Positions 6,142 to 13,323 of a DNA stretch of 17,560 nucleotides are shown in pieces (positions within the stretch are counted from its first letter, which is position 1; each line of letters starts with the position of its first letter). Origin of the DNA: Syntrophomonas sp964422685 (GTDB lineage: Bacteria > Bacillota > Syntrophomonadia > Syntrophomonadales > Syntrophomonadaceae); NCBI GenBank assembly GCA_964422685.1, contig CAYRCG010000028.1, positions 1 to 17,560 of the forward strand, in the 5' to 3' direction. The notes below the pieces were generated by a model. That model was not told the origin of the DNA and searched no databases. It saw only the letters and a list, made by a program, of their open reading frames with translations. The translations under genes and the position numbers were made by a program.

Positions 6142-7431
6142 ATGATGGGGTCCAAGACTTACAATCCCTACGACCATGCCCAGGCACAATTCGACCGGGT
6201 AGCAGGAATCGTCAACCTGGATGGAGCCAGCAGAGAATTGCTGCGCCAGCCCATGCGAGAGTTCCATTTTTTGATACCGGTCAAAATGGACAACGGCAGT
6301 ACCCGGGTTTTTCGCGGCTTTCGGGTGCAGCATAATGACGCCAGAGGGCCGGCCAAAGGCGGTATCCGTTTCCACCCCCACGAAACCGCGGACACGGTTC
6401 GCGCCCTGGCCATGTGGATGACCTGGAAATGTGCGGTAGTAGATATCCCCCTAGGCGGGGGCAAGGGCGGAATAGTATGTGACCCGCGCAACTTGAGCGA
6501 GAATGAGCAGGAAAGGCTTTGCCGGGGATGGGTGAGGCAGATAGCCCGAAATATCGGTCCCAACCTGGACGTACCCGCGCCCGATGTTATGAGCAATGCC
6601 AAGCATATGCTGTGGATGCTGGATGAATACGAAACCATTCATGGAGCGAGATACCCCGGCTTCATCACCGGTAAACCGGTAGGCATGGGCGGTTCCTTAG
6701 GGAGGACAGAAGCTACCGGGTATGGGGTTATATACACCCTGAGGGAAGCCCTGAAGGAAAAAGGCATCGATATCGCTGCAACTACCGCCAGTATCCAGGG
6801 TTTTGGTAATGTAGCCCAATATGCAGCCCGCCTTTACAGTGAACTAGGGGGCACGGCTATCACCGTTTCCTGTTGGGACCATGTGGAGGGCAAGCCCTAT
6901 ACTTTTCGTAAAAAGGACGGCATAAATGTAGATGAACTATGCGGTATTACTGATATGTTCGGGGGTATAGATAAAAACAAAACTCAGGATTTGGGTTATG
7001 AGATTCTGGAAGGCGGAGCCTGGTTGGAGCAAGAGGTGGATATCCTGATACCAGCCGCCCTGGAGAATCAGATTACTGGTGCTAATGTAGATAAAATCAG
7101 CCCCCAGGTAAGAATTTTGGCCGAGGGAGCCAACGGCCCCACCGCGCCAGAGGCCGACGAAGTAATCAAAAAGCGCGGTATTTTTGTCATACCAGATTTT
7201 CTGGCCAATGCCGGCGGGGTAACCTGCAGCTATTTTGAACAGGTACAATCAAACAGCAATTACTTCTGGGAAAAGGACGAAGTTTTAGAGAAATTGGATA
7301 GTAAAATGAGCGCGGCTTTTAAGGCGGTTAGCGAATTATCCCAGCAAAGTAGCCTTTATATGCGCGATGCCGCCTATGTGATTTCCATCAATCGGGTAGC
7401 CCAAGCCGCCCGGATGCGGGGCTGGGTATGA
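6142..7431 (+). CDS. gdhA: Glutamate dehydrogenase (Glu/Leu/Phe/Val family)
   Basis: About 429 residues. It catalyses reversible NAD(P)-dependent oxidative deamination of glutamate to 2-oxoglutarate. Family motifs are visible: GPAKGGIRFHP and IPLGGGKGG with the substrate and catalytic lysines, PDVMSNAKHMLWM, and the Rossmann motif QGFGNVAQYAA. PAALENQIT and ILAEGANGPTAPEAD are further matches to bacterial and archaeal hexameric GDH. Length is normal. AGGAGG at 6131-6136 supports ATG 6142, or ATG 6145 immediately after it. A longer TTG start at 6106 is in frame but lies upstream of the ribosome binding site. Cofactor preference cannot be decided by eye. The gene stands alone, and its catabolic direction would suit an amino-acid-fermenting or syntrophic anaerobe. 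Confidence 0.93.
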   Translation: MMGSKTYNPYDHAQAQFDRVAGIVNLDGASRELLRQPMREFHFLIPVKMDNGSTRVFRGFRVQHNDARGPAKGGIRFHPHETADTVRALAMWMTWKCAVVDIPLGGGKGGIVCDPRNLSENEQERLCRGWVRQIARNIGPNLDVPAPDVMSNAKHMLWMLDEYETIHGARYPGFITGKPVGMGGSLGRTEATGYGVIYTLREALKEKGIDIAATTASIQGFGNVAQYAARLYSELGGTAITVSCWDHVEGKPYTFRKKDGINVDELCGITDMFGGIDKNKTQDLGYEILEGGAWLEQEVDILIPAALENQITGANVDKISPQVRILAEGANGPTAPEADEVIKKRGIFVIPDFLANAGGVTCSYFEQVQSNSNYFWEKDEVLEKLDSKMSAAFKAVSELSQQSSLYMRDAAYVISINRVAQAARMRGWV

Positions 7432-7536
7432 GAACTGAGAATGGAGTTCGGAGGGCGGAAGGCGGATAGCGGATAGCGAAATGTACCTCAGGCAGTAAAT
7501 CCGCTCACCGGGAGGCAGCACCGGCCATGAGAGGTA

Positions 7537-7554
7537 AGGGCCGGTTGCGGCCCT
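7537..7554. terminator. GC-rich hairpin after glutamate dehydrogenase
   Basis: AGGGCCG and CGGCCCT form a perfect 7-bp stem with a GTTG loop about 105 bases after the stop. There is no T-run, so it is only a possible terminator or RNA-stabilising hairpin. Confidence 0.35.
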
Positions 7555-7631
7555 CCGGCTGAATGGATTAGTATTGTTAGCTATGGATAAACCTGAACCA
7601 AACCTATGGGCATAGGACCCTTAAAGGCTTT

Positions 7632-8390
7632 TTATTTCCCCCCGATGCCCCGCCAGAAAGCTAAGGCTGCTTCCCCCAGGGAAACCGAATTATAGCCCCC
7701 TTCTAAAACGGCGAAAACTCGCCCGAAGCATTTTTCACGAGCAAATCCCCCCAGCATTTTCCCCATCTCATGGTAATCTTCCGTATCCAGCAGCCTGCCC
7801 CAATCTTTACTATGGCGGTCAAAGCCAGCGGAAACCCCCAATATATCTGCTCCCGGCAGGCTATCCAAGCGCTTTGCCATGCCCTGCAAGAAACTTTTGG
7901 CACTGTTGCCATCGGGATGATAATAGGAGAAATCCGGGCGATTTTTGGCATGATTGCTGGTACCATCCCCAAAATGCAAATCGAAATCCACCACCTGGGC
8001 GGAGTTGATTGACCCTTTTTGCCATTGCTTTTCTATAGCTATCGCGATATTGTTAAAATAGCAAAAACCCCAAAAACCATCCGGGCTAGCATGGTGTCCG
8101 GGAGGTCGGCACAAAGCAAAGGCCGGTTCACCCGCTACCGCTAATTCCGCTGCCTTAATAGCGGTTCCGGCGGAGAGCAAGGCCATTTCATAAACCTGCC
8201 GGTTGAATCTGACCCGATTAAGATGGTGCTGGTTATGCACCAGCAGAACATCATTATCATCCGCCGGGAGAGCCTCTTCAAACGGATATTCCTCCCGCAA
8301 CAATTCCAGGGCTTTATCTAGCCGATGCGCCGAAGCTGCCGGGTCACTGCAATAGCTGGTCAGAAATTGGGGGTTGAATATCACTTTCAT
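7632..8390 (-). CDS. HDAC/AcuC/AphA-family deacetylase
   Basis: A 252-residue zinc-dependent deacetylase of the arginase/histone-deacetylase fold. Recognisable motifs are RPPGHHA (94-100), FCYFNNIAIA (108-117), the zinc ligands in VDFDLHFGDGT (138-148) and GVSAGFDRH (190-198), and EGGYN near 233-237. Bacterial members deacetylate acetylpolyamines or protein lysines such as acetyl-CoA synthetase; the substrate cannot be chosen here. It is shorter than AcuC (about 390 residues) and closer to compact polyamine-type proteins. The ATG is preceded on the minus strand by AGGAGGG with a short 5-base spacer. It is divergent from the MFS transporter, with about 185 bases between them. Confidence 0.88.
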   Translation of the reverse strand: MKVIFNPQFLTSYCSDPAASAHRLDKALELLREEYPFEEALPADDNDVLLVHNQHHLNRVRFNRQVYEMALLSAGTAIKAAELAVAGEPAFALCRPPGHHASPDGFWGFCYFNNIAIAIEKQWQKGSINSAQVVDFDLHFGDGTSNHAKNRPDFSYYHPDGNSAKSFLQGMAKRLDSLPGADILGVSAGFDRHSKDWGRLLDTEDYHEMGKMLGGFAREKCFGRVFAVLEGGYNSVSLGEAALAFWRGIGGK

Positions 8391-8519
8391 GCAATCCCTC
8401 CTGTATCATTTTTCAAGCATTGTATAACTTTGTCCCTAATCCGCTAATTCGCCAAGAATGTTTTTTCCCCTGCCATAAGGCTATGAATAATAATCTTTAA
8501 TCTTATTCTGGATAAGGAT

Positions 8520-8525
8520 TATAAT
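8520..8525 (+). promoter_or_regulatory. Candidate -10 box for the MFS gene
   Basis: TATAAT about 50 bases upstream of the MFS start. The -35 region is poor (TTAATC at 17-bp spacing). An imperfect inverted repeat with CTTAT/ATAAG arms lies just upstream (8502-8516). Confidence 0.3.
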
Positions 8526-8576
8526 AAGAATTGCGAGCGATTCCTCGCGTGATTTGCTGGGGGTGGGGCGAAAAAC

Positions 8577-9797
8577 ATGGCAGGTATTAGGCAAAATCTG
8601 AAGCAATTCTTCGGTATTAATTCCAGCATAGTATCCACACTTATAATGGTGATCCTGATTGGTATGGGCGAGAAAATGGCTGAGCGTTTTTTGCCCCTTT
8701 ATCTGATTGCCCTGGGTGGCAGCATCTATGCTGTAGGTTTTCTGAATGCCATGGATAACTTTCTGAGCGCCATCTATTCTTTTCCCGGAGGGTATTTAGC
8801 AGAAAAACTGGGTTACAAAAAATCCTTGATGCTATTCACGGCAATAGCCCTTTTTGGCTATGCCATAGTCATACTCATCCCCTGCTGGCAAGCCGTGCTG
8901 GTCGGGTGCATATTCTTTATTTCTTGGACGGCTATATCCCTGCCTGCCATTATGGGCCTAGTCTCCCGGGTAATGAGCCGAGATAAAAGAACCATGGGTG
9001 TCACCTTGCATTCACTGGTAAGGCGTATTCCCATGGCCTTGGGACCGATACTTGGCGGTTTGCTTATCGGGGTTTTTGGTAAAGTCGAGGGTATACGCAT
9101 CGCCTTTTGTCTCGCTTTTGTCCTGGGTCTTATTTCTTTGCTCGTGCAATACTATTTCATCGAAGAACAAGTAGAAGAAAAGGCGGAAACCCACCTGCAT
9201 GCCCGGGATATATTTTCGTCTTTTTCCCCGGGATTACGCAGCCTGCTCCTTTCCGATATATTGATACGCTTTGCCGAGCAGATACCGTATGCCTTTGTTG
9301 TCCTGTGGGTAGTGGAGGTAAATAAGATATCTCCCTTCCATTTCGGCATCCTGACAACTATTGAGATGGCGACTGCAGTACTGGTATATATCCCGGTAGC
9401 CTATCTGGCAGATAAATATGGCAAAAAACCCTTTGTGTTGATTACTTTCGTTTTCTTTACCCTTTTCCCCTTAGTCCTATATTTCTCCCATAGTTTTGCC
9501 TCCCTGGCTTTTGCCTTTGTCGTTCGCGGTCTTAAGGAATTCGGTGAACCCACCCGCAAGGCTCTTATTATGGATTTGGCCCCGGAAAACCTCAAGGCCG
9601 CTACTTTCGGCACCTACTATCTAACTCGGGATGTTATCGTTTCGCTGGCCGCCCTAAGCAGCGCCTGGCTCTGGCATATCTCCCCCGGTACCAACTTTAT
9701 AACCGCTTTTATCTGCGGCTTAGCCGGTATGCTGGTCTTTGCGCTTTGGGGTCAGGATCTGTCATCCCCCGCAGAACAAGTGGAAAGCGAAATATAA
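8577..9797 (+). CDS. Major facilitator superfamily transporter
   Basis: A 406-residue integral membrane protein with about 12 hydrophobic segments. The MFS loop motif A appears as GGYLAEKLGYKKSL (about 77-90) after the second helix, with a related sequence AYLADKYGKKPF in the second half (about 276-287). The charged central loop near 197-215 (EEQVEEKAETHLHARD) is where the MFS middle loop falls. The substrate is unknown; it most resembles generic drug- or sugar-efflux-like MFS proteins. The start is ATG 8577, and the ribosome binding site is weak and G-rich (GGGGGTGGGG). It is convergent with the COG2403-type gene, leaving only 54 bases between the two stops. Confidence 0.88.
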   Translation: MAGIRQNLKQFFGINSSIVSTLIMVILIGMGEKMAERFLPLYLIALGGSIYAVGFLNAMDNFLSAIYSFPGGYLAEKLGYKKSLMLFTAIALFGYAIVILIPCWQAVLVGCIFFISWTAISLPAIMGLVSRVMSRDKRTMGVTLHSLVRRIPMALGPILGGLLIGVFGKVEGIRIAFCLAFVLGLISLLVQYYFIEEQVEEKAETHLHARDIFSSFSPGLRSLLLSDILIRFAEQIPYAFVVLWVVEVNKISPFHFGILTTIEMATAVLVYIPVAYLADKYGKKPFVLITFVFFTLFPLVLYFSHSFASLAFAFVVRGLKEFGEPTRKALIMDLAPENLKAATFGTYYLTRDVIVSLAALSSAWLWHISPGTNFITAFICGLAGMLVFALWGQDLSSPAEQVESEI

Positions 9798-9827
9798 AAA
9801 GCTATATGGTATATCCGCGGGACTTCA

Positions 9828-9865
9828 TTACAATAGTTTTTACAATAGTTTTTACAATAGTTTTT
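9828..9865. repeat. Three tandem 12-bp repeats at the MFS/GTPase convergence
   Basis: TTACAATAGTTT is repeated three times (9828-9863) plus TT. On the minus strand each unit reads AAA CTA TTG TAA, so the last codons and stop of the GTPase gene are triplicated. Confidence 0.8.
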
Positions 9866-11165
9866 CCAGTAGCTTCGGCAACTGGGGAGTGCCGATTTCC
9901 TCCAAATCATAGCGCACCCTCAAAGCCGGTTTATCAATAGTCATAATCCGGCGCAGGTCTATAGGGGTTCCGATCAGCACCAGCTCTGCCGGGGATTTAT
10001 TTATACATTGCTCCAGTTCGGCTATCTGGGTCTTCCCATAGCCCATGGCCGGAAGCAAACGGGATAAATGCCCGTACTTAGCGAAGGTCCCCAGGATGCT
10101 GCCGGTCGCATAGGGGCGGGGGTCTATCAATTCGCCAGCCCCTAATCTTTCCGCCGCAATAACCCCTGCACCGTAAGCCATTTCCCCATGGGTCAAGGTA
10201 GGACCGTCTTCTACTACCAGGACCTTTTTACCCCTTACAGATTCAGGGTTTTCCACCGTAATCGGGGAATCGGCAAGAATAATTTCGGCCTGTGGGTTGG
10301 TTTTAACAATTGCTTCCCTGACCGCCTCTACCTGAGCGGGGTCAGCGGAATCGACCTTATTGATAATGGCCACATCCGCCATACGCAGGTTAGTTTCGCC
10401 CGGATGATAAGTGCCTTCGTGTCCGGGACGGTGGGGGTCTAAAACCACTATGTGCAGATCAGAAACATAAAACGGTATATCATTATTGCCTCCGTCCCAG
10501 AGAAGCACATCCGCCTCTTCCTCCGCCTGGCGCATAATGTCTTCATAATCGACCCCGGCATATACTACCATACCGTTATCTATATGGGGCTCGAATTCTT
10601 CCCTTTCTTCTATGGTGCATTTGAATTTGTCCAAATCCTCGTAGCTGGCGAAACGCATACAGCGCTGTTCTTCCAGATTCCCATAAGGCATAGGATGCCT
10701 TATTATAGCCACCTTTTTCCCCTGGGCAGTGAGCAGGTCGGCAACATAACGGGTAGTCTGACTTTTCCCGCTGCCGGTCCTCACCGCAGTGACCGCCACT
10801 ACCTGTCGTTTGGACTTCAGCATAGTTGTTTTGGGTCCCATCAAGCGGAAATCTGCCCCCACCGCCAAAACCAGGGAGGCTTTATGCATCACATATTCGT
10901 GGGCTACATCACTATAGGCGAAAACCACCTGATCCACCTTATGTTTCTCCATCAAAGCTGATAGCTCCGCTTCTGGATAAATGGCTATACCTTGCGGATA
11001 CTGCTTGCCGGCTAATCCCGGGGGGTACAGTCTTCCCTCTATGTCCGGAATCTGGGTCGCAGTAAAGGCCACCACTTCATAAGCCGGGTTATCCCGAAAA
11101 TAGCAATTGAAGTTATGAAAATCCCTTCCTGCAGCACCCATAATAATCACTTTAGTAACTTCCAT
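9852..11165 (-). CDS. COG2403-type P-loop GTPase (cyclic 2,3-diphosphoglycerate synthetase-like)
   Basis: A 437-residue cytosolic protein. An N-terminal Rossmann-like domain (MEVTKVIIMGAAGRDFHNFN) precedes a P-loop domain with VRTGSGKSQTT near residues 128-138 (Lys about 134). The aspartate motif LLWDGGNNDIPF and the NKVD guanine-specificity motif (INKVDSADP) follow, which fits COG2403 predicted GTPases. Archaeal relatives include cyclic 2,3-diphosphoglycerate synthetase, but bacterial members have no agreed role, so I do not assign cDPG synthesis. The start is ATG at 11163-11165, with AGAGGTGGG upstream; the frame is open further up to 11213 without support. It is the last gene of the PurL-like/GNAT/GTPase minus-strand group. 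A family C repeat lies between it and the GNAT gene. The stop sits in a triplicated 12-bp unit. Confidence 0.85.
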   Translation of the reverse strand: MEVTKVIIMGAAGRDFHNFNCYFRDNPAYEVVAFTATQIPDIEGRLYPPGLAGKQYPQGIAIYPEAELSALMEKHKVDQVVFAYSDVAHEYVMHKASLVLAVGADFRLMGPKTTMLKSKRQVVAVTAVRTGSGKSQTTRYVADLLTAQGKKVAIIRHPMPYGNLEEQRCMRFASYEDLDKFKCTIEEREEFEPHIDNGMVVYAGVDYEDIMRQAEEEADVLLWDGGNNDIPFYVSDLHIVVLDPHRPGHEGTYHPGETNLRMADVAIINKVDSADPAQVEAVREAIVKTNPQAEIILADSPITVENPESVRGKKVLVVEDGPTLTHGEMAYGAGVIAAERLGAGELIDPRPYATGSILGTFAKYGHLSRLLPAMGYGKTQIAELEQCINKSPAELVLIGTPIDLRRIMTIDKPALRVRYDLEEIGTPQLPKLLEKLL

Positions 11166-11207
11166 CAAAACCCACCTCTTTAGTTTAGTATAAAAATAGC
11201 CCCCTAG

Positions 11208-11234
11208 TGTCACTCCGAGCCTGGCGAGGAATCT
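11208..11234 (+). repeat. Family C element, copy 3
   Basis: GTCACTCCGAGCCTGGCGAG followed by GAATCTT, inserted in the about 70-bp gap between the GNAT and GTPase genes of one operon. Confidence 0.6.
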
Positions 11235-11687
11235 TCACCCATTTCCGTCGCAGAAAAACTCAGCCCCCTCCCAAGAAAAAACCTGGATATCCCGGCGCTG
11301 TTCCAAGCCTAGTCTTTGATAAAAAGCGCCCGCAGTTTGGTTATCATTGAACACAAATAAGTGCACCTTAAGGGCCCCTAGTCTGCGCAATTCCCGCACA
11401 GCTTCTCGCAAGAGGCTGTGCCCATAACCCCGGCCCTGATAGTCTGGATGTATCGCCAGGTGGTAGATATATCCCCGGCGCCCATCGAAGCCCCCCAGCA
11501 CCGTCCCCAGCAATCGCTCCCCTTCCCTCAGCAATAAGCAGGTGGAGGGGTTTCTTTGCATAAATAAGCACAGAGATTTTTTGTCATCTCCTTTACCCAA
11601 GCCTAGCCCGGGCAGGCATTGCCATAATTCGAGCATGGCAGGCAAATCTTTTATTTCCGCCCTCTCTATCCTAGCAGGAATAGTCAC
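11235..11687 (-). CDS. GNAT-family N-acetyltransferase
   Basis: A 150-residue acetyl-CoA-dependent acetyltransferase. The acetyl-CoA-binding motif A is HPDYQGRGYGHSLL at about residues 79-92 (consensus Q/RxxGxG/A), preceded by the beta-strand segment IYHLAI. Motif B-like sequence VHLFVFNDNQTAGAFYQRLG lies at about 107-126. This is the usual compact RimI/YpeA-type layout, but the acceptor is unknown. The start is GTG at 11685-11687, supported by GAGGA eight bases upstream; no in-frame ATG competes. It lies 39 bases downstream of the PurL-like gene and 70 bases upstream of the GTPase on the same strand, so co-transcription is likely. Confidence 0.85.
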   Translation of the reverse strand: MTIPARIERAEIKDLPAMLELWQCLPGLGLGKGDDKKSLCLFMQRNPSTCLLLREGERLLGTVLGGFDGRRGYIYHLAIHPDYQGRGYGHSLLREAVRELRRLGALKVHLFVFNDNQTAGAFYQRLGLEQRRDIQVFSWEGAEFFCDGNG

Positions 11688-11726
11688 CGTTTTATTCCTC
11701 TTCTTTACTCTAGTTTAATCCGTGTT

Positions 11727-12830
11727 TTAGGCCATTAGTTCCTGTAGTAGTTCTGCTGACGGCTTATTCACTATAGTAGCCACCGTCCGCCCCCGGTAAG
11801 TGAAAACATTATAATCCTTATCTGTAATCTCCCCGATCATGGCGGCGACACCACCCTTACTGCGGATAGCCTCCAGAACCACCTCCACATCTTCCGGGTG
11901 CACTTGCAGTAGCATACGGGCTTGGGTCTCGCAGATAAATATTTCTTCCGGGCTAATATTGGCTTCCCGTATCGGGGCCTTATCCAATTCTACCCGAGCG
12001 CCCAATCCACCGAAACGAGCAGATTCACAAACCGCCGCCCCGATTCCGGCTGCCCCTAAGTCCGAGCAAGCCTTGATCTTTCCGGTACTGAAGGCGGCCA
12101 GGGCAGCCTCCATTGTCACCCTTTCCTCGTTAAAAAGGGCTAAAGCCGGTTGCATTACCGGTACTAACCCGGCTCTATATAAGGTATCATTGCCATCGCT
12201 GCCAGTTTCCCCGATTATGATAAGCTTATCGCCGGCGGATTTTGCCGGTTTGGTAAGGGGTTTTTCCGTAATTTGCCGGCCAATTACCGCCAAGACCACT
12301 GCCGGTACTATATCGCTGAAGGAATCGGAAAAACCCCCTCCGACCACAAATACCCCCATGGTCTCACACATTTTGGCTATCCCTTCCAGCATCAGATTAA
12401 TCCGTTCCCCGCTTTTCATTACTACACATTGACCACAGCTACATTCCCCGGCAAATCCGCAGGGTCCAACTATAACTTCCCTATCCAGAGGGCGGGTTCC
12501 GATAAAATCTAATAGAAACATAGGCCTGGCTCCCATAGCTACGACATCGCGCATAGCCCCGCCCGCCCCGGTGGCAGCGGCATCGTAGGGCCGAGGTACG
12601 CTAGGAGAACAATGGCTTTCCATTTTCGCCGCTATCAGGCAATCAGTGCCCGGAATACGAAAAACTGCCGCATCATCATTAGCATCGGGCCCCACCAATA
12701 AGGCGCCGGGCCAGAGACTCTCCACCTTTTGGTTGAGCTCTTTAAACAGGCCGAAATTAATGGCCTTATCTGTGTTGTGGTGCAGGTGCACAAAAAGGGC
12801 ATGCATTAGCGCCTTTTCCACCTTATTCAT
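11727..12830 (-). CDS. AIR synthase-related (PurL/PurM-like) protein
   Basis: A 367-residue ATP-binding protein of the PurM/PurL/SelD/HypE fold. The segment DDAAVF (about 52-57), then MESHCSPSVPRPYDAAATGAGGAMRD and VVAMGARP, align with the PurL signature ESHNHP..ATGxGGxxRDxxxMGARP, and VGGGFSDS resembles a later PurL motif. Only a single PurM-like unit is present, so it is not a full-length PurL, and no other purine genes are nearby. The function is unknown. C124-x5-C130-x-C132-x2-C135 (from GPCGFAGECSCGQC) could bind a metal or cluster. The start is ATG at 12828-12830 after AGGAGG with 7-base spacing. The frame is open further upstream to 12920 but without a ribosome binding site. It is the first gene of the operon with GNAT and COG2403-type GTPase genes. 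Confidence 0.82.
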   Translation of the reverse strand: MNKVEKALMHALFVHLHHNTDKAINFGLFKELNQKVESLWPGALLVGPDANDDAAVFRIPGTDCLIAAKMESHCSPSVPRPYDAAATGAGGAMRDVVAMGARPMFLLDFIGTRPLDREVIVGPCGFAGECSCGQCVVMKSGERINLMLEGIAKMCETMGVFVVGGGFSDSFSDIVPAVVLAVIGRQITEKPLTKPAKSAGDKLIIIGETGSDGNDTLYRAGLVPVMQPALALFNEERVTMEAALAAFSTGKIKACSDLGAAGIGAAVCESARFGGLGARVELDKAPIREANISPEEIFICETQARMLLQVHPEDVEVVLEAIRSKGGVAAMIGEITDKDYNVFTYRGRTVATIVNKPSAELLQELMA

Positions 12831-12892
12831 AAAACTTCCTCCTCGTATAATAAGTTTTGCAAGGGGGATTTTTAACGCCCCCGCGCTAGTTA

Positions 12893-12910
12893 ACAAGCCA
12901 ATCGGCTTGT
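12893..12910 (-). promoter_or_regulatory. Leader hairpin of the PurL-like operon
   Basis: ACAAGCC and GGCTTGT form a perfect 7-bp stem with a 4-base loop in the presumed leader. A second GGGGG/CCCCC hairpin lies closer to the gene (about 12863-12882). I do not recognise a known riboswitch. Confidence 0.3.
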
Positions 12911-12918
12911 CCATACCC

Positions 12919-12945
12919 ATGATAAAGTAGTCGGCATGATGTCAA
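12919..12945 (-). promoter_or_regulatory. Candidate promoter of the PurL-like/GNAT/GTPase operon
   Basis: On the minus strand TTGACA (12940-12945) and TATCAT (12919-12924, 5 of 6) are separated by 15 bases, which is short for sigma-A. The leader would be about 80 bases. Confidence 0.35.
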
Positions 12946-13251
12946 TTAGATGAAGGTCCTTTCTTTTCCCGTTTAGACGAAAGGCTAAGTATTTGTTTAA
13001 CAATTATTTAAGTATCAGTGAAATTTTAGCCCATTACTGAAGATAGCCATCGCGGGATTCCAATCTAACCCTAAAGTTAAGTATTTCCCATTACCTGCTT
13101 TTCTCTCTAATTGTATAGCATCCTTTTCCTCCTGATAAGTGTTTTTTCATGTATTCTTCATGTATTCTTCGTTTACAAATAGAAATATAACGCCATATTT
13201 TTGTTAATTCGCTATTTTCCCCTGATGATAAATAGGTATTGGAAAAGTACC

Positions 13252-13266
13252 CCAACATCATGTTGG
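13252..13266. promoter_or_regulatory. Palindromic operator candidate upstream of the seleno-peroxiredoxin
   Basis: CCAACAT-C-ATGTTGG is a perfect 7-1-7 palindrome. It lies 10 bases upstream of the first TATAAT box and roughly over the -35 region. It is not a PerR or Fur box as I know them. Confidence 0.4.
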
Positions 13267-13272
13267 CAACCC

Positions 13273-13296
13273 TGCTATAATATGGTATGTTATAAT
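13273..13296 (+). promoter_or_regulatory. Two extended -10 boxes upstream of the peroxiredoxin
   Basis: TGCTATAAT (TATAAT at 13276-13281) and TGTTATAAT (TATAAT at 13291-13296) both fit the extended TGnTATAAT form. -35 boxes are weak. The stretch 13276-13294 is itself a near palindrome (TATAATATG-G-TATGTTATA). Confidence 0.45.
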
Positions 13297-13323
13297 TCAT
13301 CCATGGAAAGGAGGCTAGACCTA

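Larger units (their letters stand above)
12831..13323. other. Divergent intergenic region upstream of the PurL-like operon and peroxiredoxin
   Basis: It carries the operon promoter candidate (12919-12945), a leader with two hairpins, a CCTTTC/GAAAGG inverted repeat near 12957-12986, a tandem CATGTATTCTT duplication near 13147-13168, and the peroxiredoxin promoter and operator region (13252-13296). No gene is supported. A minus-strand open frame at 13091-13300 has no ribosome binding site and no family features. Confidence 0.55.

Noticed and set aside
11839..12432. Long plus-strand ORF of 197 codons
   Set aside because: It is a shadow of the PurL-like gene on the opposite strand. That gene has clear family motifs and a strong ribosome binding site, while this frame has neither.
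12830..12918. Riboswitch in the leader of the PurL-like operon
   Set aside because: Two simple hairpins are present, but no conserved core of a purine, SAM, preQ1 or other riboswitch that I know.
13276..13296. PerR box in the peroxiredoxin promoter
   Set aside because: The AT-rich near palindrome only partly resembles TTATAATNATTATAA and is better explained as two extended -10 boxes.
13091..13300. Minus-strand ORF of 69 codons upstream of the peroxiredoxin
   Set aside because: It starts inside the peroxiredoxin promoter region, has no ribosome binding site and no recognisable family. An internal AGGAGG-ATG in the same region opens only a four-codon frame.
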